Below, piece by piece: positions 1-5,599 of a DNA stretch of 11,960 nt (position 1 is the stretch's first letter; the number at the start of each line of letters is the position of its first letter). Under the pieces are notes generated by a model. The model was given only the letters and a program-made list of their open reading frames with translations. It did no database searches and had not been told where the DNA came from. The stretch is taken from positions 1 through 11,960 of the forward strand of contig VAYJ01000065.1 in the NCBI GenBank assembly GCA_005888465.1, read 5' to 3'. The translations under genes and the position numbers were made by a program. Origin of the DNA: Actinomycetota bacterium (GTDB lineage Bacteria; Actinomycetota; UBA4738).

Positions 1-489
1 CACTTCGACCTTTGCGCTTTTCAGCTGCGGATCTGCCTTCAGCTTCTTCTCTACGTTCTTGGCGATGACTTTGTCATCGGTGGTGACCTCAGTGCGCTGC
101 GAGGGCGCCACGACCTGGAGCTCGTTCTTCACGTTCTTGACTCCGTCGACGCCTTTGGCGACCTCGGCCGCGGCCGACTTCGCCTCGGCAGAATCAACCT
201 TCCCGCGGAGCATCACCACCCCATCTTTGGTCTCGACGTGTACCTGCCGGCCCTTGACCCGATCGTCAGCGAAGAGGGCGATCTTGGTCTTGGAGGTGAT
301 CCAGGAATCGCTCATGCCGGCCTTCGCGTCCTGCGCGGTACTCTTGATCTTGTCCCCGGCTTGGTCGGCCTTCTGCTCGACCTTTTCCTTCATGGTCGGC
401 TTGTCGGCGCTCGTCTGCGCGTAGGCTGGCCCGGCGGCGAATACCAGCGCCGCTATGCTGAGACTGGTTACCACAAGATTGCCTCTCAT
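1..489 (-). CDS. BON-domain periplasmic protein (OsmY-like), 3' end beyond the window
   Basis: Secreted OsmY-type protein; BON domains are thought to bind phospholipid or envelope surfaces and such proteins are often osmotically or stress induced. The reading frame is open from the ATG at 489 to the left edge (163 codons seen). Residues 1-24 form a Sec signal peptide with a likely cut after AYA, before Q25. A Lys/Ala-rich helical stretch (about 32-60, EKVEQKADQAGDKIKSTAQ) leads into a BON domain at about 62-127, with the typical DGVVMLRGKV strand and the VDGVKNVKNELQV ending. A second BON repeat begins near 139 (DDKVIAKNVEKKLKADPQL) and is cut off. The start is supported by AAGGAGGA at 498-505. 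It lies 26 bases downstream of the DUF3309 gene on the same strand, so the two are probably cotranscribed. The domain call is secure; the exact role is unknown. Confidence 0.9.
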   Translation of the reverse strand, partial: MRGNLVVTSLSIAALVFAAGPAYAQTSADKPTMKEKVEQKADQAGDKIKSTAQDAKAGMSDSWITSKTKIALFADDRVKGRQVHVETKDGVVMLRGKVDSAEAKSAAAEVAKGVDGVKNVKNELQVVAPSQRTEVTTDDKVIAKNVEKKLKADPQLKSAKVEV

Positions 490-515
490 CGTTCTCGTCC
501 TCCTTGAAGGTTGGC

Positions 516-668
516 TCATATCCGGCCCATCACCAATAAGATGAGCACGATCAACAGCACCAGCCCCAGCCCGCCGCTGGGGTAGTAGCCCCAGCCGCCG
601 CTGTAGGGCCAGGTGGGAAGCGCTCCCACCAGGAGAAGCACGAGGATCACCAGTAGGACTGTTCCCAT
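516..668 (-). CDS. DUF3309 family small membrane peptide
   Basis: A 50-residue protein with the hallmark pattern of DUF3309: an N-terminal hydrophobic helix (MGTVLLVILVLLLVGALPTW, residues 1-20), a short Gly/Tyr loop containing PYSGGWGYYPSGG, and a second hydrophobic helix (34-47) ending in GRI. Both helices should span the inner membrane with a short turn between them. Function is not known for the family; members are common beside BON, CsbD-like and other stress genes. The start is fixed by GGAGGAG immediately upstream (at 671-677), with rather tight spacing to the ATG. It precedes the BON gene by 26 bases in the same direction. Length and motif match the family closely. Confidence 0.9.
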   Translation of the reverse strand: MGTVLLVILVLLLVGALPTWPYSGGWGYYPSGGLGLVLLIVLILLVMGRI

Positions 669-707
669 ATCTCCTCCATTCAGGTACCGCGGGTGTCCAC
701 CGTCACT

Positions 708-726
708 CCCAAGCCCGATGCTTGGG
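708..726. terminator. Perfect 7-bp hairpin between the peptidoglycan-binding and DUF3309 genes
   Basis: CCCAAGC (708-714) and GCTTGGG (720-726) are exact inverted arms around a five-base loop, 115 bases past the stop codon of the peptidoglycan-binding gene. There is no clear T-run on either strand, so it could be a weak terminator, an mRNA stabiliser or an operator. Confidence 0.35.
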
Positions 727-797
727 TTAGCTCGAGCTGGACGGCGTGGGAGTCTTGTCCCCAGGGTGCTCAGTCACTGCTCTCCTCTCGACCGCAG

Positions 798-815
798 TTG
801 CGTGCCCGCACGCAA
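798..815. repeat. 18-bp near-continuous palindrome (8-bp arms, 2-bp spacer)
   Basis: TTGCGTGC and GCACGCAA flank CC exactly. It lies 26 bases past the stop of the peptidoglycan-binding gene on the minus strand. It could form a stem-loop at the 3' end of that transcript, or be a dimeric protein site in front of the DUF3309-BON pair. There is no T-run to confirm a terminator. Confidence 0.4.
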
Positions 816-840
816 AGCCCCTCGCGTTTACGAAACCGAG

Positions 841-1479
841 TCAGCGGCCAACTCCAAGCTGGGTGAGGGTGACCTGATCGAAACGGCCGGTCTCGCGGAT
901 ACCCACGCTTTTCTGGAACTCGCCGATGGCGGCTTGCGTGTGTGGTCCCATCCGACCGTCAATTTCGCCGGGGTCGAACCCTTTCCCTTTCAGAGCCTCC
1001 TGCGCTGCTCGCACGTCCTGGCCATTGCCCATCCGGTTCATGCGAGGAGACTGGACATCCTGGTTGTCTCGTGCATTCCGGGTCCGCGTGCCTCGGGGGG
1101 CTTGCACGTTTTGGTTGTCCCGGGGAGCCTGCACATCCTGGTTCCCTCGCGGAGTCTGCACGTCCTGTTTCCCTCGCGGAGCTTGCACGTCCTGGTTTCC
1201 CCGCGGAGCCTGCACATCCTGGCTCCCGCGTGGAGCCTGCACATCCTGGTTGTCGCGAGGCGCCTGGAGATCCTGGTTTCCGCGACTGGCCGCCCTTCCC
1301 CCCGGCGCCTTAGGTATGGGTGGCTTTATTGGCGGAATAGCGCGAACTGACTCCGAGCCGGGCCGCATTTCGTTTTCGGTGGGAGTCTGGGCGGGCGGGA
1401 TCTGACTCTGCGCGAGCGCCGATCCGACAATCAGGCAGCTGGTACCTGCCAACGTTGCGATACGGATCCATTTGTTCAT
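841..1479 (-). CDS. Secreted peptidoglycan-binding domain protein with nine-residue tandem repeats
   Basis: A 212-residue exported protein. Residues 1-23 are a signal peptide (hydrophobic core after MNKWIRI, cut after ALA before Q24). A Pro-rich segment follows (28-60), then a low-complexity array of nine-residue units with consensus RGNQDVQAP (66-145). The C-terminal domain (about 153-210) matches PG_binding_1: QDVRAAQEALKGKGFDPGEIDG, then MGPHTQAAIGEFQKSVGI and a final LTQLGV. This fold usually tethers proteins to cell-wall glycan; no catalytic domain is attached, so the repeat region may act as a flexible spacer. The start has AAGGAG at 1487-1492. A candidate sigma-54 promoter lies about 55 bases upstream of the start codon. 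The repeat array is the unusual part; the domain call is firm. Confidence 0.88.
   Translation of the reverse strand: MNKWIRIATLAGTSCLIVGSALAQSQIPPAQTPTENEMRPGSESVRAIPPIKPPIPKAPGGRAASRGNQDLQAPRDNQDVQAPRGSQDVQAPRGNQDVQAPRGKQDVQTPRGNQDVQAPRDNQNVQAPRGTRTRNARDNQDVQSPRMNRMGNGQDVRAAQEALKGKGFDPGEIDGRMGPHTQAAIGEFQKSVGIRETGRFDQVTLTQLGVGR
1045..1284 (-). repeat. 27-bp coding tandem repeat (RGNQDVQAP units)
   Basis: Seven consecutive nine-residue units with small changes (RGNQDLQAP, RDNQDVQAP, RGSQDVQAP, RGNQDVQAP, RGKQDVQTP, RGNQDVQAP, RDNQNVQAP), then a degenerate eight-residue unit (RGTRTRNA) and a last unit RDNQDVQSP. The period of 27 bases keeps the frame, so unit gain or loss would change length without breaking the protein. 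Confidence 0.9.
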
Positions 1480-1545
1480 AATCCGCTCCTTGACGACTGC
1501 CCGGTTGGACCCAGCATTCGTACTTGCCTTGTGGCCGAAGGACTA

Positions 1546-1560
1546 GCAATAGCCGGGCCC
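1546..1560 (-). promoter_or_regulatory. Candidate sigma-54 promoter for the peptidoglycan-binding gene
   Basis: On the minus strand the 15-mer GGGCCCGGCTATTGC matches TGGCACG-N4-TTGC at GG (-24), at TTGC (-12) and in spacing, with mismatches at positions 1 and 5. Predicted start of transcription is near 1534, about 55 bases before the ATG at 1479. Weaker than the matches in the three divergent regions. Confidence 0.45.
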
Positions 1561-1618
1561 GAGCCTAGCTGTCGGGGTCGCGCTCGCGGATAGACTTCAG
1601 GTAATTGCGGCTCCTTTG

Positions 1619-2080
1619 CTACGTATTCGGGGGTGCGGCACTGACATCTCCCAGGGCCGACTTGCGGTCGCGCGCGACGGCAATATCGCCCATGGACACG
1701 ATACCCACAACCTCGCCTTCCTCCACGACGGGAAGGCGGCGAATCGCTTTTTCTCGAATGAGACGCACGGCATCGCCGACGCTTGCCGTGGGGGGAATCG
1801 TCGTGAGCTCGCGACTGCACACCTGTCCAACCCTCACCGTGGCGGGGTCGCTTCCCTCCGCCAGCACTCGCACCACGATGTCGCGGTCGGTCAAGATGCC
1901 GTACAGTTGGCGATCCTCAAGGACAACCACGTCGCCGATATCGCTGTCCCGCATGATCTCGGCGGCGTCCATCACCGAAGCCGAGGCATCAAGAACTCTC
2001 GGTAACGGCGTCATGACGTCTCGCACGCTTTCGTCCCTTGGAATGCGTCCCCGTCGTTCCATTTCCACATTGTCGTTCAT
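1619..2080 (-). CDS. Tandem CBS-domain protein (copy 1)
   Basis: A 153-residue protein made of two CBS motifs (a Bateman module), which typically binds adenine nucleotides and acts as an energy or redox sensor. CBS 1 covers about 17-75, from SVRDVMTPLPRVL to GILTDRDIVVRVL; CBS 2 covers about 85-138, ending in GEVVGIVSMGDIAVARD. The nucleotide-contacting patterns GILTDRD (61-67) and GIVSMGD (126-132) are both present. There is no attached enzyme or membrane domain. The frame stays open to 2473, but the upstream part is not CBS-like, has no ribosome site and runs through the predicted promoter at 2157-2171, so the ATG at 2080 is preferred. That ATG overlaps the stop of a 15-codon ORF with a much better ribosome site, suggesting coupled translation. 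A close paralogue lies at 8770-9257. Confidence 0.9.
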   Translation of the reverse strand: MNDNVEMERRGRIPRDESVRDVMTPLPRVLDASASVMDAAEIMRDSDIGDVVVLEDRQLYGILTDRDIVVRVLAEGSDPATVRVGQVCSRELTTIPPTASVGDAVRLIREKAIRRLPVVEEGEVVGIVSMGDIAVARDRKSALGDVSAAPPNT

Positions 2081-2124
2081 GGCTTTAGGTCCCTTGCTGT
2101 CGAGGCCCGTCGAGTGTTTTGCAT
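2077..2124 (-). CDS. 15-residue leader ORF overlapping the CBS gene start (ATGA)
   Basis: From the ATG at 2124 the frame reads MQNTRRASTARDLKP and stops at a TGA that shares bases with the ATG of the CBS gene (2077-2080, ATGA). A strong AGGAGGA lies at 2132-2138, six to seven bases before the ATG, whereas the CBS start itself has only a weak AAGGGA. This is the arrangement of a translationally coupled leader peptide. It could instead be the true basic N-terminus of the CBS protein separated by a frameshift, since the second CBS copy carries a basic N-terminal extension. Confidence 0.5.
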   Translation of the reverse strand: MQNTRRASTARDLKP

Positions 2125-2156
2125 GGACGTGTCCTCCTAGATGAGAAGCTGCGACA

Positions 2157-2171
2157 GCAAGACACGTGCCC
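2157..2171 (-). promoter_or_regulatory. Sigma-54 promoter for CBS copy 1
   Basis: Minus-strand 15-mer GGGCACGTGTCTTGC, followed by T, differs from TGGCACG-N4-TTGC only at the first base. GG is at 2170-2169 and GC at 2158-2157, exactly ten bases between. Predicted start near 2145, just upstream of the leader ORF ribosome site. Confidence 0.75.
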
Positions 2172-2404
2172 CGCACGAAAGGCGCGGCGGAATCGGTCGT
2201 AGAACGTTGCCTCGAGCCGCCGAGGAGACGAGGAGACGCGGTAGAAAGGCCAGAGTGCGTACGAACGACCCAGATGCATTGCCGCCGATGAGCGCATCCT
2301 TTGGCCGAGTCAGTCAGGTCAGTTGTCCGCGCCAGCGTGAGCTGGCGGGCTCGCTCCGACGCGGGCCCCCTCAGCTCCCGACAGCCCCGCTCAGCCGGCA
2401 CGAT
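2172..2404. other. Non-coding control region between two divergent sigma-54 promoters
   Basis: No convincing gene is seen between the outward-facing promoters of the CBS gene and the basic-protein gene. The stretch contains a perfect inverted repeat at 2330-2347 and a short GTCAGTCAGGTCAG-type direct repeat near 2309-2322. Sigma-54 promoters need upstream activator sites, and this is where they would be expected. Confidence 0.5.
2330..2347. promoter_or_regulatory. Perfect inverted repeat, possible activator site
   Basis: CGCCAGC-GTGA-GCTGGCG: seven-base arms and a four-base spacer, 58 bases upstream of the plus-strand sigma-54 promoter at 2405 and about 160 bases upstream of the divergent one. 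Position and symmetry suit a dimeric regulator; this is inference. Confidence 0.35.
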
Positions 2405-2419
2405 TGGCACCAGGCTTGC
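2405..2419 (+). promoter_or_regulatory. Sigma-54 promoter for the small basic-protein gene
   Basis: TGGCACCAGGCTTGC matches TGGCACG-N4-TTGC with one mismatch (position 7). GG is at 2406-2407, GC at 2418-2419. Predicted transcription start near 2431 falls right before the ribosome site AAGGAGG (2432-2438), giving a leader of only about 16 bases. Confidence 0.75.
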
Positions 2420-2446
2420 GCTCCCTCCAGCAAGGAGGATTGCGCG

Positions 2447-2800
2447 ATGGCGAGAGCTCATGGGAGGAAACAAACACAGACGAAGACAGCCCCACCGACC
2501 CGAACGCAGAGCCGCGGCAGGGCCTCGCGCCGCCCGTCGACCCCCGGTCGGACCCGCCGCGCTCTCGGAGAGCGGACGGGCACTCCGCCCGCGGCTTCAC
2601 GTCGATCGAGCGTGGCAGAAAAACCAGGGATCTCCAACCATCCACTGACTGAGGAGGTCGAGCGTCAGCGCCAGCTGCCGCCACGCGGCATGCAGCGGAA
2701 GACGACCCCTAGGGGTGACGAAGTGAAAAAGCCCACGGAGCCGGCCCCCGTTCGCCGTCGCGGCCGAGCGCAGGACCTGGAAATACCTGCCGACGAATAG
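2447..2800 (+). CDS. Small highly basic protein of unknown function
   Basis: A 117-residue protein I cannot assign to a family. It is rich in Arg, Lys, Pro, Ser and Thr, with no signal peptide or hydrophobic segment, and looks largely disordered. The one segment that resembles an ordered motif is about 62-80 (ISNHPLTEEVERQRQLPPRG). It ends in an acidic tail (LEIPADE). A strong AAGGAGG (2432-2438) with eight-base spacing fixes the ATG at 2447; the longer frame from 2141 would begin upstream of the predicted promoter and is rejected. Basic composition, stress-gene context and its own sigma-54 promoter suggest a nucleic-acid-binding or nucleoid-related role, but this is inference. It converges on the DUF6496-type gene and shares a hairpin terminator with it. 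Confidence 0.7.
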   Translation: MARAHGRKQTQTKTAPPTRTQSRGRASRRPSTPGRTRRALGERTGTPPAASRRSSVAEKPGISNHPLTEEVERQRQLPPRGMQRKTTPRGDEVKKPTEPAPVRRRGRAQDLEIPADE

Positions 2801-2809
2801 GGCACACGC

Positions 2810-2847
2810 GCCATGAGAGCCGGGCCGCCGGGCCCGGCCCTCATGGC
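2810..2847. terminator. Bidirectional hairpin terminator between convergent genes
   Basis: A 17-base stem with a single A/C mismatch: GCCATGAGAGCCGGGCC (2810-2826), loop GCCG, GGCCCGGCCCTCATGGC (2831-2847). It sits 10 bases past the stop of the plus-strand gene (2800) and 18 past the stop of the minus-strand gene (2865). There is no clear T-run, but placement and strength fit a shared transcription end. Confidence 0.7.
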
Positions 2848-2864
2848 ACGGCATCGAGGATCCG

Positions 2865-3074
2865 TCAGCGACGAGAGCGCTTGCGCGGGACTTTCTTTCC
2901 TTTCTTGCGGGCCTCCGATAGCGCGATTGCGATGGCCTGCTTCCGGCTCTTCACTTTGCCTCCTTTACCGCCCTTACCGCTCCGCAACGTGCCCCGCTTT
3001 CGTCGACGCATCGCGCGCTCGACATCCTTGCTCGTGCTGGGGCTGTATCTCCGTCGGCCAGATCTTCTCGCCAT
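2865..3074 (-). CDS. Small basic protein with DUF6496-type motif
   Basis: A 69-residue protein, extremely Arg/Lys-rich (starts MARRSGRRRYSPSTSKDVERAM, ends KKVPRKRSRR). Residues 42-63 carry the motif KSRKQAIAIALSEARKKGKKVP, which recurs in the neighbouring 188-residue protein as STKQAIAIGLSKARRAGVPL and is characteristic of DUF6496. A Gly/Lys linker (33-41) separates this from an N-terminal basic helix. The family has no established function; the composition suggests binding to DNA, RNA or polyphosphate. GGAGGAG at 3083-3089 supports the start. It is 105 bases downstream of the DUF6496 gene, on the same strand, and probably the last gene of that operon. Confidence 0.82.
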   Translation of the reverse strand: MARRSGRRRYSPSTSKDVERAMRRRKRGTLRSGKGGKGGKVKSRKQAIAIALSEARKKGKKVPRKRSRR

Positions 3075-3179
3075 GTGAGTCTCTCCTCCCTAAGCATCCT
3101 CGCAGAGGTGCTTGTCATTCGTGGGGATAAGGACTTCTCACTCGATCCGCATCCGCCTCGGGGCGGCCAGAGAGGGGTA

Positions 3180-3746
3180 TTAGCCCTGCCGCGTCCGTTC
3201 CGCCTTCTTCGCGGTCCGGGACTTCGTGGCGGGACCCCGGCGGCCCATCCGGGTGCGGGCCGCCTTCCGGGCGGCCTCGCTGGCGATACCCGTGCGCACC
3301 CGCGTGGCCGCGCCCCGCCGCGCTGCGGCCTTGGGCGAGCGGCTGGTCCCCTGGCGCTGGCGGGCTGAGCGCTTGGCCTGACGGGAAAGCGCAGGCTTCG
3401 ACGCTGCGGCACTGCCCTCGCGCTTCAACGCCTTCAAGGTGGCGCGGGCCCGCTTGGGCGATGCCGCCCGGGGCTCGCGCTCGTCCTGGCCGATCTCGTA
3501 TGCGCGCTCGGCGGATTCGCGGGTGCTCTCAGATGCCTGGCCCTCGCCGGGCGGCTCGAGGGGCACGCCCGCGCGCCGGGCCTTCGAGAGACCGATGGCA
3601 ATCGCCTGCTTGGTGGACTGGGCGCCGTGCTTGCCTTCGCGGATGTGATGCATCTCTTCCCGAACAAACTCGCCCGCCGCCGTGGAGGGCCCCTTACCTT
3701 CGCGGAGGTCTTTCTTCGCACGCTCCAGGGTCTTCTTTTCTGGCAT
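3180..3746 (-). CDS. DUF6496 protein with long histone-H1-like basic tail
   Basis: A 188-residue protein. Residues 1-63 are the family core: MPEKKTLERAKKDLREGKGP, STAAGEFVREEMHHIREGKHG, then STKQAIAIGLSKARRAGVPL. From about 64 onward the chain is low-complexity Ala/Arg/Lys/Ser (for example KRARATLKALKREG, ARKAARTRMGRRGPATKSRTAKKAERTRQG split by short turns), reminiscent of the C-terminal tails of bacterial histone-H1-like proteins. Function of DUF6496 is unknown; nucleic-acid binding is inferred from charge. AAGGAG upstream of the ATG lies inside the end of the DUF3175 gene, whose stop codon is only two bases before this start, so translation of the two is likely coupled. Confidence 0.88.
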   Translation of the reverse strand: MPEKKTLERAKKDLREGKGPSTAAGEFVREEMHHIREGKHGAQSTKQAIAIGLSKARRAGVPLEPPGEGQASESTRESAERAYEIGQDEREPRAASPKRARATLKALKREGSAAASKPALSRQAKRSARQRQGTSRSPKAAARRGAATRVRTGIASEAARKAARTRMGRRGPATKSRTAKKAERTRQG

Positions 3747-3748
3747 GG

Positions 3749-4135
3749 CTATCTCCTTGGCCGCCGCGCTCCCGGCTCACGTCCGAAGGCCTTGCGTAGC
3801 TCGCCCTTGGCGCGCTCGAGCACGCGTCGTCGTGAAGGGTTCAATCCCTTGCCAGCACGATTGATATAGAAGTTGAGCATCGAGAGCGCGGACTGATACG
3901 AAGAGGCCTTGCGGCGTCTGCTGCGAAGGGCAGAGCGCTTGAGCGAGGCGGCCACGGCCGTCGCGCTCCGAAGCTTGAAGACATTGGCCTCGAGGTCCAG
4001 CGCGTTACTCGTCCGTGTGACGTGCTGCGACCACTTCTGCCTCCGACCCTTGGCGGCCGTCCGGCGCGCGCGCCTCCGCGCCGACGGCCTGGGGCGTTCA
4101 CTTGCCCTGCGGGGGCGACGTGTGGCCAGTGCCAT
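3749..4135 (-). CDS. DUF3175 domain protein
   Basis: A 128-residue basic protein. The core at about 34-118 is a clear DUF3175: KWSQHVTRTSNALDLEANVF, then AASLKRSALRSRRRKASSYQ, SALSMLNFYINRAGKGL and RRRVLERAKGELRKAFGR. An Arg-rich N-terminal tail (1-33) precedes it. The family is uncharacterised and common in stress gene clusters. The frame also allows a TTG at 4141, but AGGAG at 4143-4147 is seven bases from the ATG at 4135 and only one base from the TTG, so 4135 is chosen. It is first in an operon with the DUF6496 gene (two-base gap) and probably the 69-residue protein. A weaker sigma-54 match lies at 4254-4268. Confidence 0.9.
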   Translation of the reverse strand: MALATRRPRRASERPRPSARRRARRTAAKGRRQKWSQHVTRTSNALDLEANVFKLRSATAVAASLKRSALRSRRRKASSYQSALSMLNFYINRAGKGLNPSRRRVLERAKGELRKAFGREPGARRPRR

Positions 4136-4200
4136 AATCAATCTCCTAGGTCCTGCTGTTCACCAGTCTTCCACCATGCTCCTCATCTGGCGTCGTGACT

Positions 4201-4218
4201 GCGAACGGTCGCGTTCGC
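4201..4218. promoter_or_regulatory. Perfect inverted repeat in the leader of the DUF3175 operon
   Basis: GCGAACG-GTCG-CGTTCGC: seven-base arms, four-base spacer. It lies between the predicted sigma-54 start (near 4242, minus strand) and the DUF3175 start codon, so it could be an operator or a leader stem-loop. Confidence 0.35.
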
Positions 4219-4253
4219 GGATGATCGACGTAACTTCTCGGTCTCAGGACGGG

Positions 4254-4268
4254 GCAAGACGTGGGCCG
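4254..4268 (-). promoter_or_regulatory. Possible sigma-54 promoter for the DUF3175-DUF6496 operon
   Basis: Minus-strand CGGCCCACGTCTTGC has the GG, GC, TTGC and the exact spacing of the -24/-12 class, but three mismatches to TGGCACG in the -24 box. Predicted start near 4242, about 107 bases before the ATG. Confidence 0.4.
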
Positions 4269-4371
4269 CCGCCTGTCGGCGTCGCAGCTCGAGACCAGCG
4301 CACGCGGCGCGGGTAGAAACTACTCGGTCCAAATACCCGGATCGAGTCACCACGGCTCGAAGGCCCACGAT

Positions 4372-5160
4372 CTACCGTCGACGGGTCGGCGCCTCGTCCT
4401 TCCAGTAGCCCGGCCGTCCATAGTAGTCATACAGGCGCATCTCATACTCCCGGCGCGGCAGCTCTGACGGATCATACTCGGGAGCATTCTTGATCTGCTC
4501 TCGCGTCATATCGACGTGCAGCTTGGAATCGTTCCAGTCCACGCCGGCGATCCATCCAGGCGACACCAGGACCTTCTTGCCGAACCACCAGTTGCTCGTA
4601 TCCACCACCATGTAGCGAATCGCCCACGTGGTGTCATCCACCAAGAAGTCTTCGACGTGGCCGATATCGCCATCCGTGGCCGCGATGTGATACCCGATCA
4701 CGTTGCCCGAGTTTCGGAGATGGGGATCGCCGTCCTTCCGCTCGCTCCAGCTCGCAGGCCGCTCCTCCTGCTCGAGACTCGAGCGGGCACCCGTGGGCGG
4801 AACCGGATACTGATACGCGCCCCAGAGGTAAGGTCCAGCCCAGTAAAACGGATATCCATAGTAGCCGTAGTACTCGACTTCCTGCTGCCGGGAGACTGGC
4901 TCCTCCGCATCGATCGGCGGACTTTGCTCCACCTGGGTCTTGCTCAACGCGACGTTGATGCGCCTGCCGTCCCAGTCGACGTCGCGAAGAGCGATCGGTG
5001 AGACGAGGACCTTGCGACCGCTCAACCAGCCGGCGGTCTTGACGACAAGGTGGCGGACCGTGAAGCTCGTATCGTCGAAGTAGAAAGCCTCGACGTGCCC
5101 CATGTCACCATCGGTCGCGCCGATCGTGAAGCCCTTCAGATCAGTCATGCTCCTCAGCAT
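4372..5160 (-). CDS. Protein with two PRC-barrel domains
   Basis: A 262-residue protein with two PRC-barrel repeats. Repeat 1 (about 5-80) runs from TDLKGFTIGATDGDMGHVEA to the VDWDGRRINVALSKTQVEQSP segment; repeat 2 (about 150-228) is its parallel, NVIGYHIAATDGDIGHVEDF to VDWNDSKLHVDMTREQIKNAP. Each contains the strand pair around RHLVV or RYMVVDT, then KVLVSP. A Tyr/Gly/Pro-rich linker (97-122) joins them. There is no signal peptide or membrane segment, so a cytoplasmic place is likely. PRC barrels mediate protein interactions (known from RimM and photosynthetic reaction centre subunit H); this double-PRC type is widespread and uncharacterised. AGGAGGG upstream fixes the ATG at 5160. The longer frame to 5262 would begin upstream of the sigma-54 start near 5235. 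Confidence 0.9.
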   Translation of the reverse strand: MLRSMTDLKGFTIGATDGDMGHVEAFYFDDTSFTVRHLVVKTAGWLSGRKVLVSPIALRDVDWDGRRINVALSKTQVEQSPPIDAEEPVSRQQEVEYYGYYGYPFYWAGPYLWGAYQYPVPPTGARSSLEQEERPASWSERKDGDPHLRNSGNVIGYHIAATDGDIGHVEDFLVDDTTWAIRYMVVDTSNWWFGKKVLVSPGWIAGVDWNDSKLHVDMTREQIKNAPEYDPSELPRREYEMRLYDYYGRPGYWKDEAPTRRR

Positions 5161-5246
5161 CGCTGGTCCCTCCTCTACACGTGACCGTCGCCATCGTGCT
5201 GGACTCGGTGTCAGATGCCGCACCGGCCCGTATAGGACTGAGGACA

Positions 5247-5261
5247 GCATTCTTTGTGCCA
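5247..5261 (-). promoter_or_regulatory. Sigma-54 promoter for the PRC-barrel gene
   Basis: Minus-strand TGGCACAAAGAATGC, followed by T, matches TGGCACG-N4-TTGC except at positions 7 and 12. GG at 5260-5259, GC at 5248-5247. Predicted start near 5235, 75 bases before the start codon. Confidence 0.7.
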
Positions 5262-5483
5262 TGCGTCGCTCTTGCCGCGTCCGGAGCCCAACAGAAACTC
5301 GCTCATTGATGATCCAGCTGAGCGATCAGGCCAAAAGCTCATCCGGTGTGATCGGCAGGTCCCTGATACGCTTGGCGGTCCATGAAAGACTGCGCTAGCG
5401 ATCGCCGGCGCCGTCCCCACGAGGCCGATTTCCGCCGACGCCTTGGCCCCCAAGGTGGTTCACGATATCGAGTGTTCCTTGCT
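5262..5483. other. Non-coding control region between the PRC and oxidase promoters
   Basis: No supported gene. It separates two outward-facing sigma-54 matches by 222 bases. It includes the inverted repeat CCTTGG-CCC-CCAAGG at 5441-5455, 28 bases before the oxidase promoter, which may be a protein site or chance. Confidence 0.5.
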
Positions 5484-5498
5484 TGGCACGCGAGATGC
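5484..5498 (+). promoter_or_regulatory. Sigma-54 promoter for the oxidase subunit I gene
   Basis: TGGCACGCGAGATGC, preceded by T, matches TGGCACG-N4-TTGC with a single mismatch (position 12). GG at 5485-5486, GC at 5497-5498. Predicted start near 5510, before either candidate start codon of the oxidase gene (5522 or 5600). Confidence 0.7.
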
Positions 5499-5599
5499 CG
5501 ACGGCAAACATTCGAGGAAGAATGAAATATGCGGCAAGAGCGGAGGACTGCCGTTACGCGCCTAATGACCTGGCTGTGGCTGCGTGTTCGGGGCATGTG

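Noticed and set aside
795..815. Sigma-54 promoter for the DUF3309-BON pair
   Set aside because: GGGCACGCAACTGC has only nine bases between GG and GC; this class tolerates almost no spacing change.
1045..1284. CRISPR-like array
   Set aside because: The repeats are contiguous 27-bp in-frame units without unique spacers and encode a regular peptide.
613..1350. Long plus-strand open frames opposite the peptidoglycan-binding gene
   Set aside because: They are mirror images of the 27-bp repeat (repeating SLHILV or ACTSWF units) with no ribosome site; the minus-strand gene has a signal peptide and a known domain.
2081..2473. N-terminal extension of CBS copy 1 to a 284-residue protein
   Set aside because: The extension has no domain, no ribosome site and runs through a strong sigma-54 match; the CBS pair is complete from 2080.
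2843..2858. TGGCACGG as a sigma-54 element
   Set aside because: No TTGC or GC at the -12 position, and it lies inside and beyond the terminator hairpin.
3092..3113. Terminator or attenuator between the two DUF6496-type genes
   Set aside because: AAGCATCCTC and GAGGTGCTT pair only with a bulge and a three-base loop; no T-run in the direction of transcription.
5161..5262. Extension of the PRC protein to 296 residues
   Set aside because: It begins upstream of the predicted transcription start and lacks a ribosome site, whereas AGGAGGG precedes the ATG at 5160.
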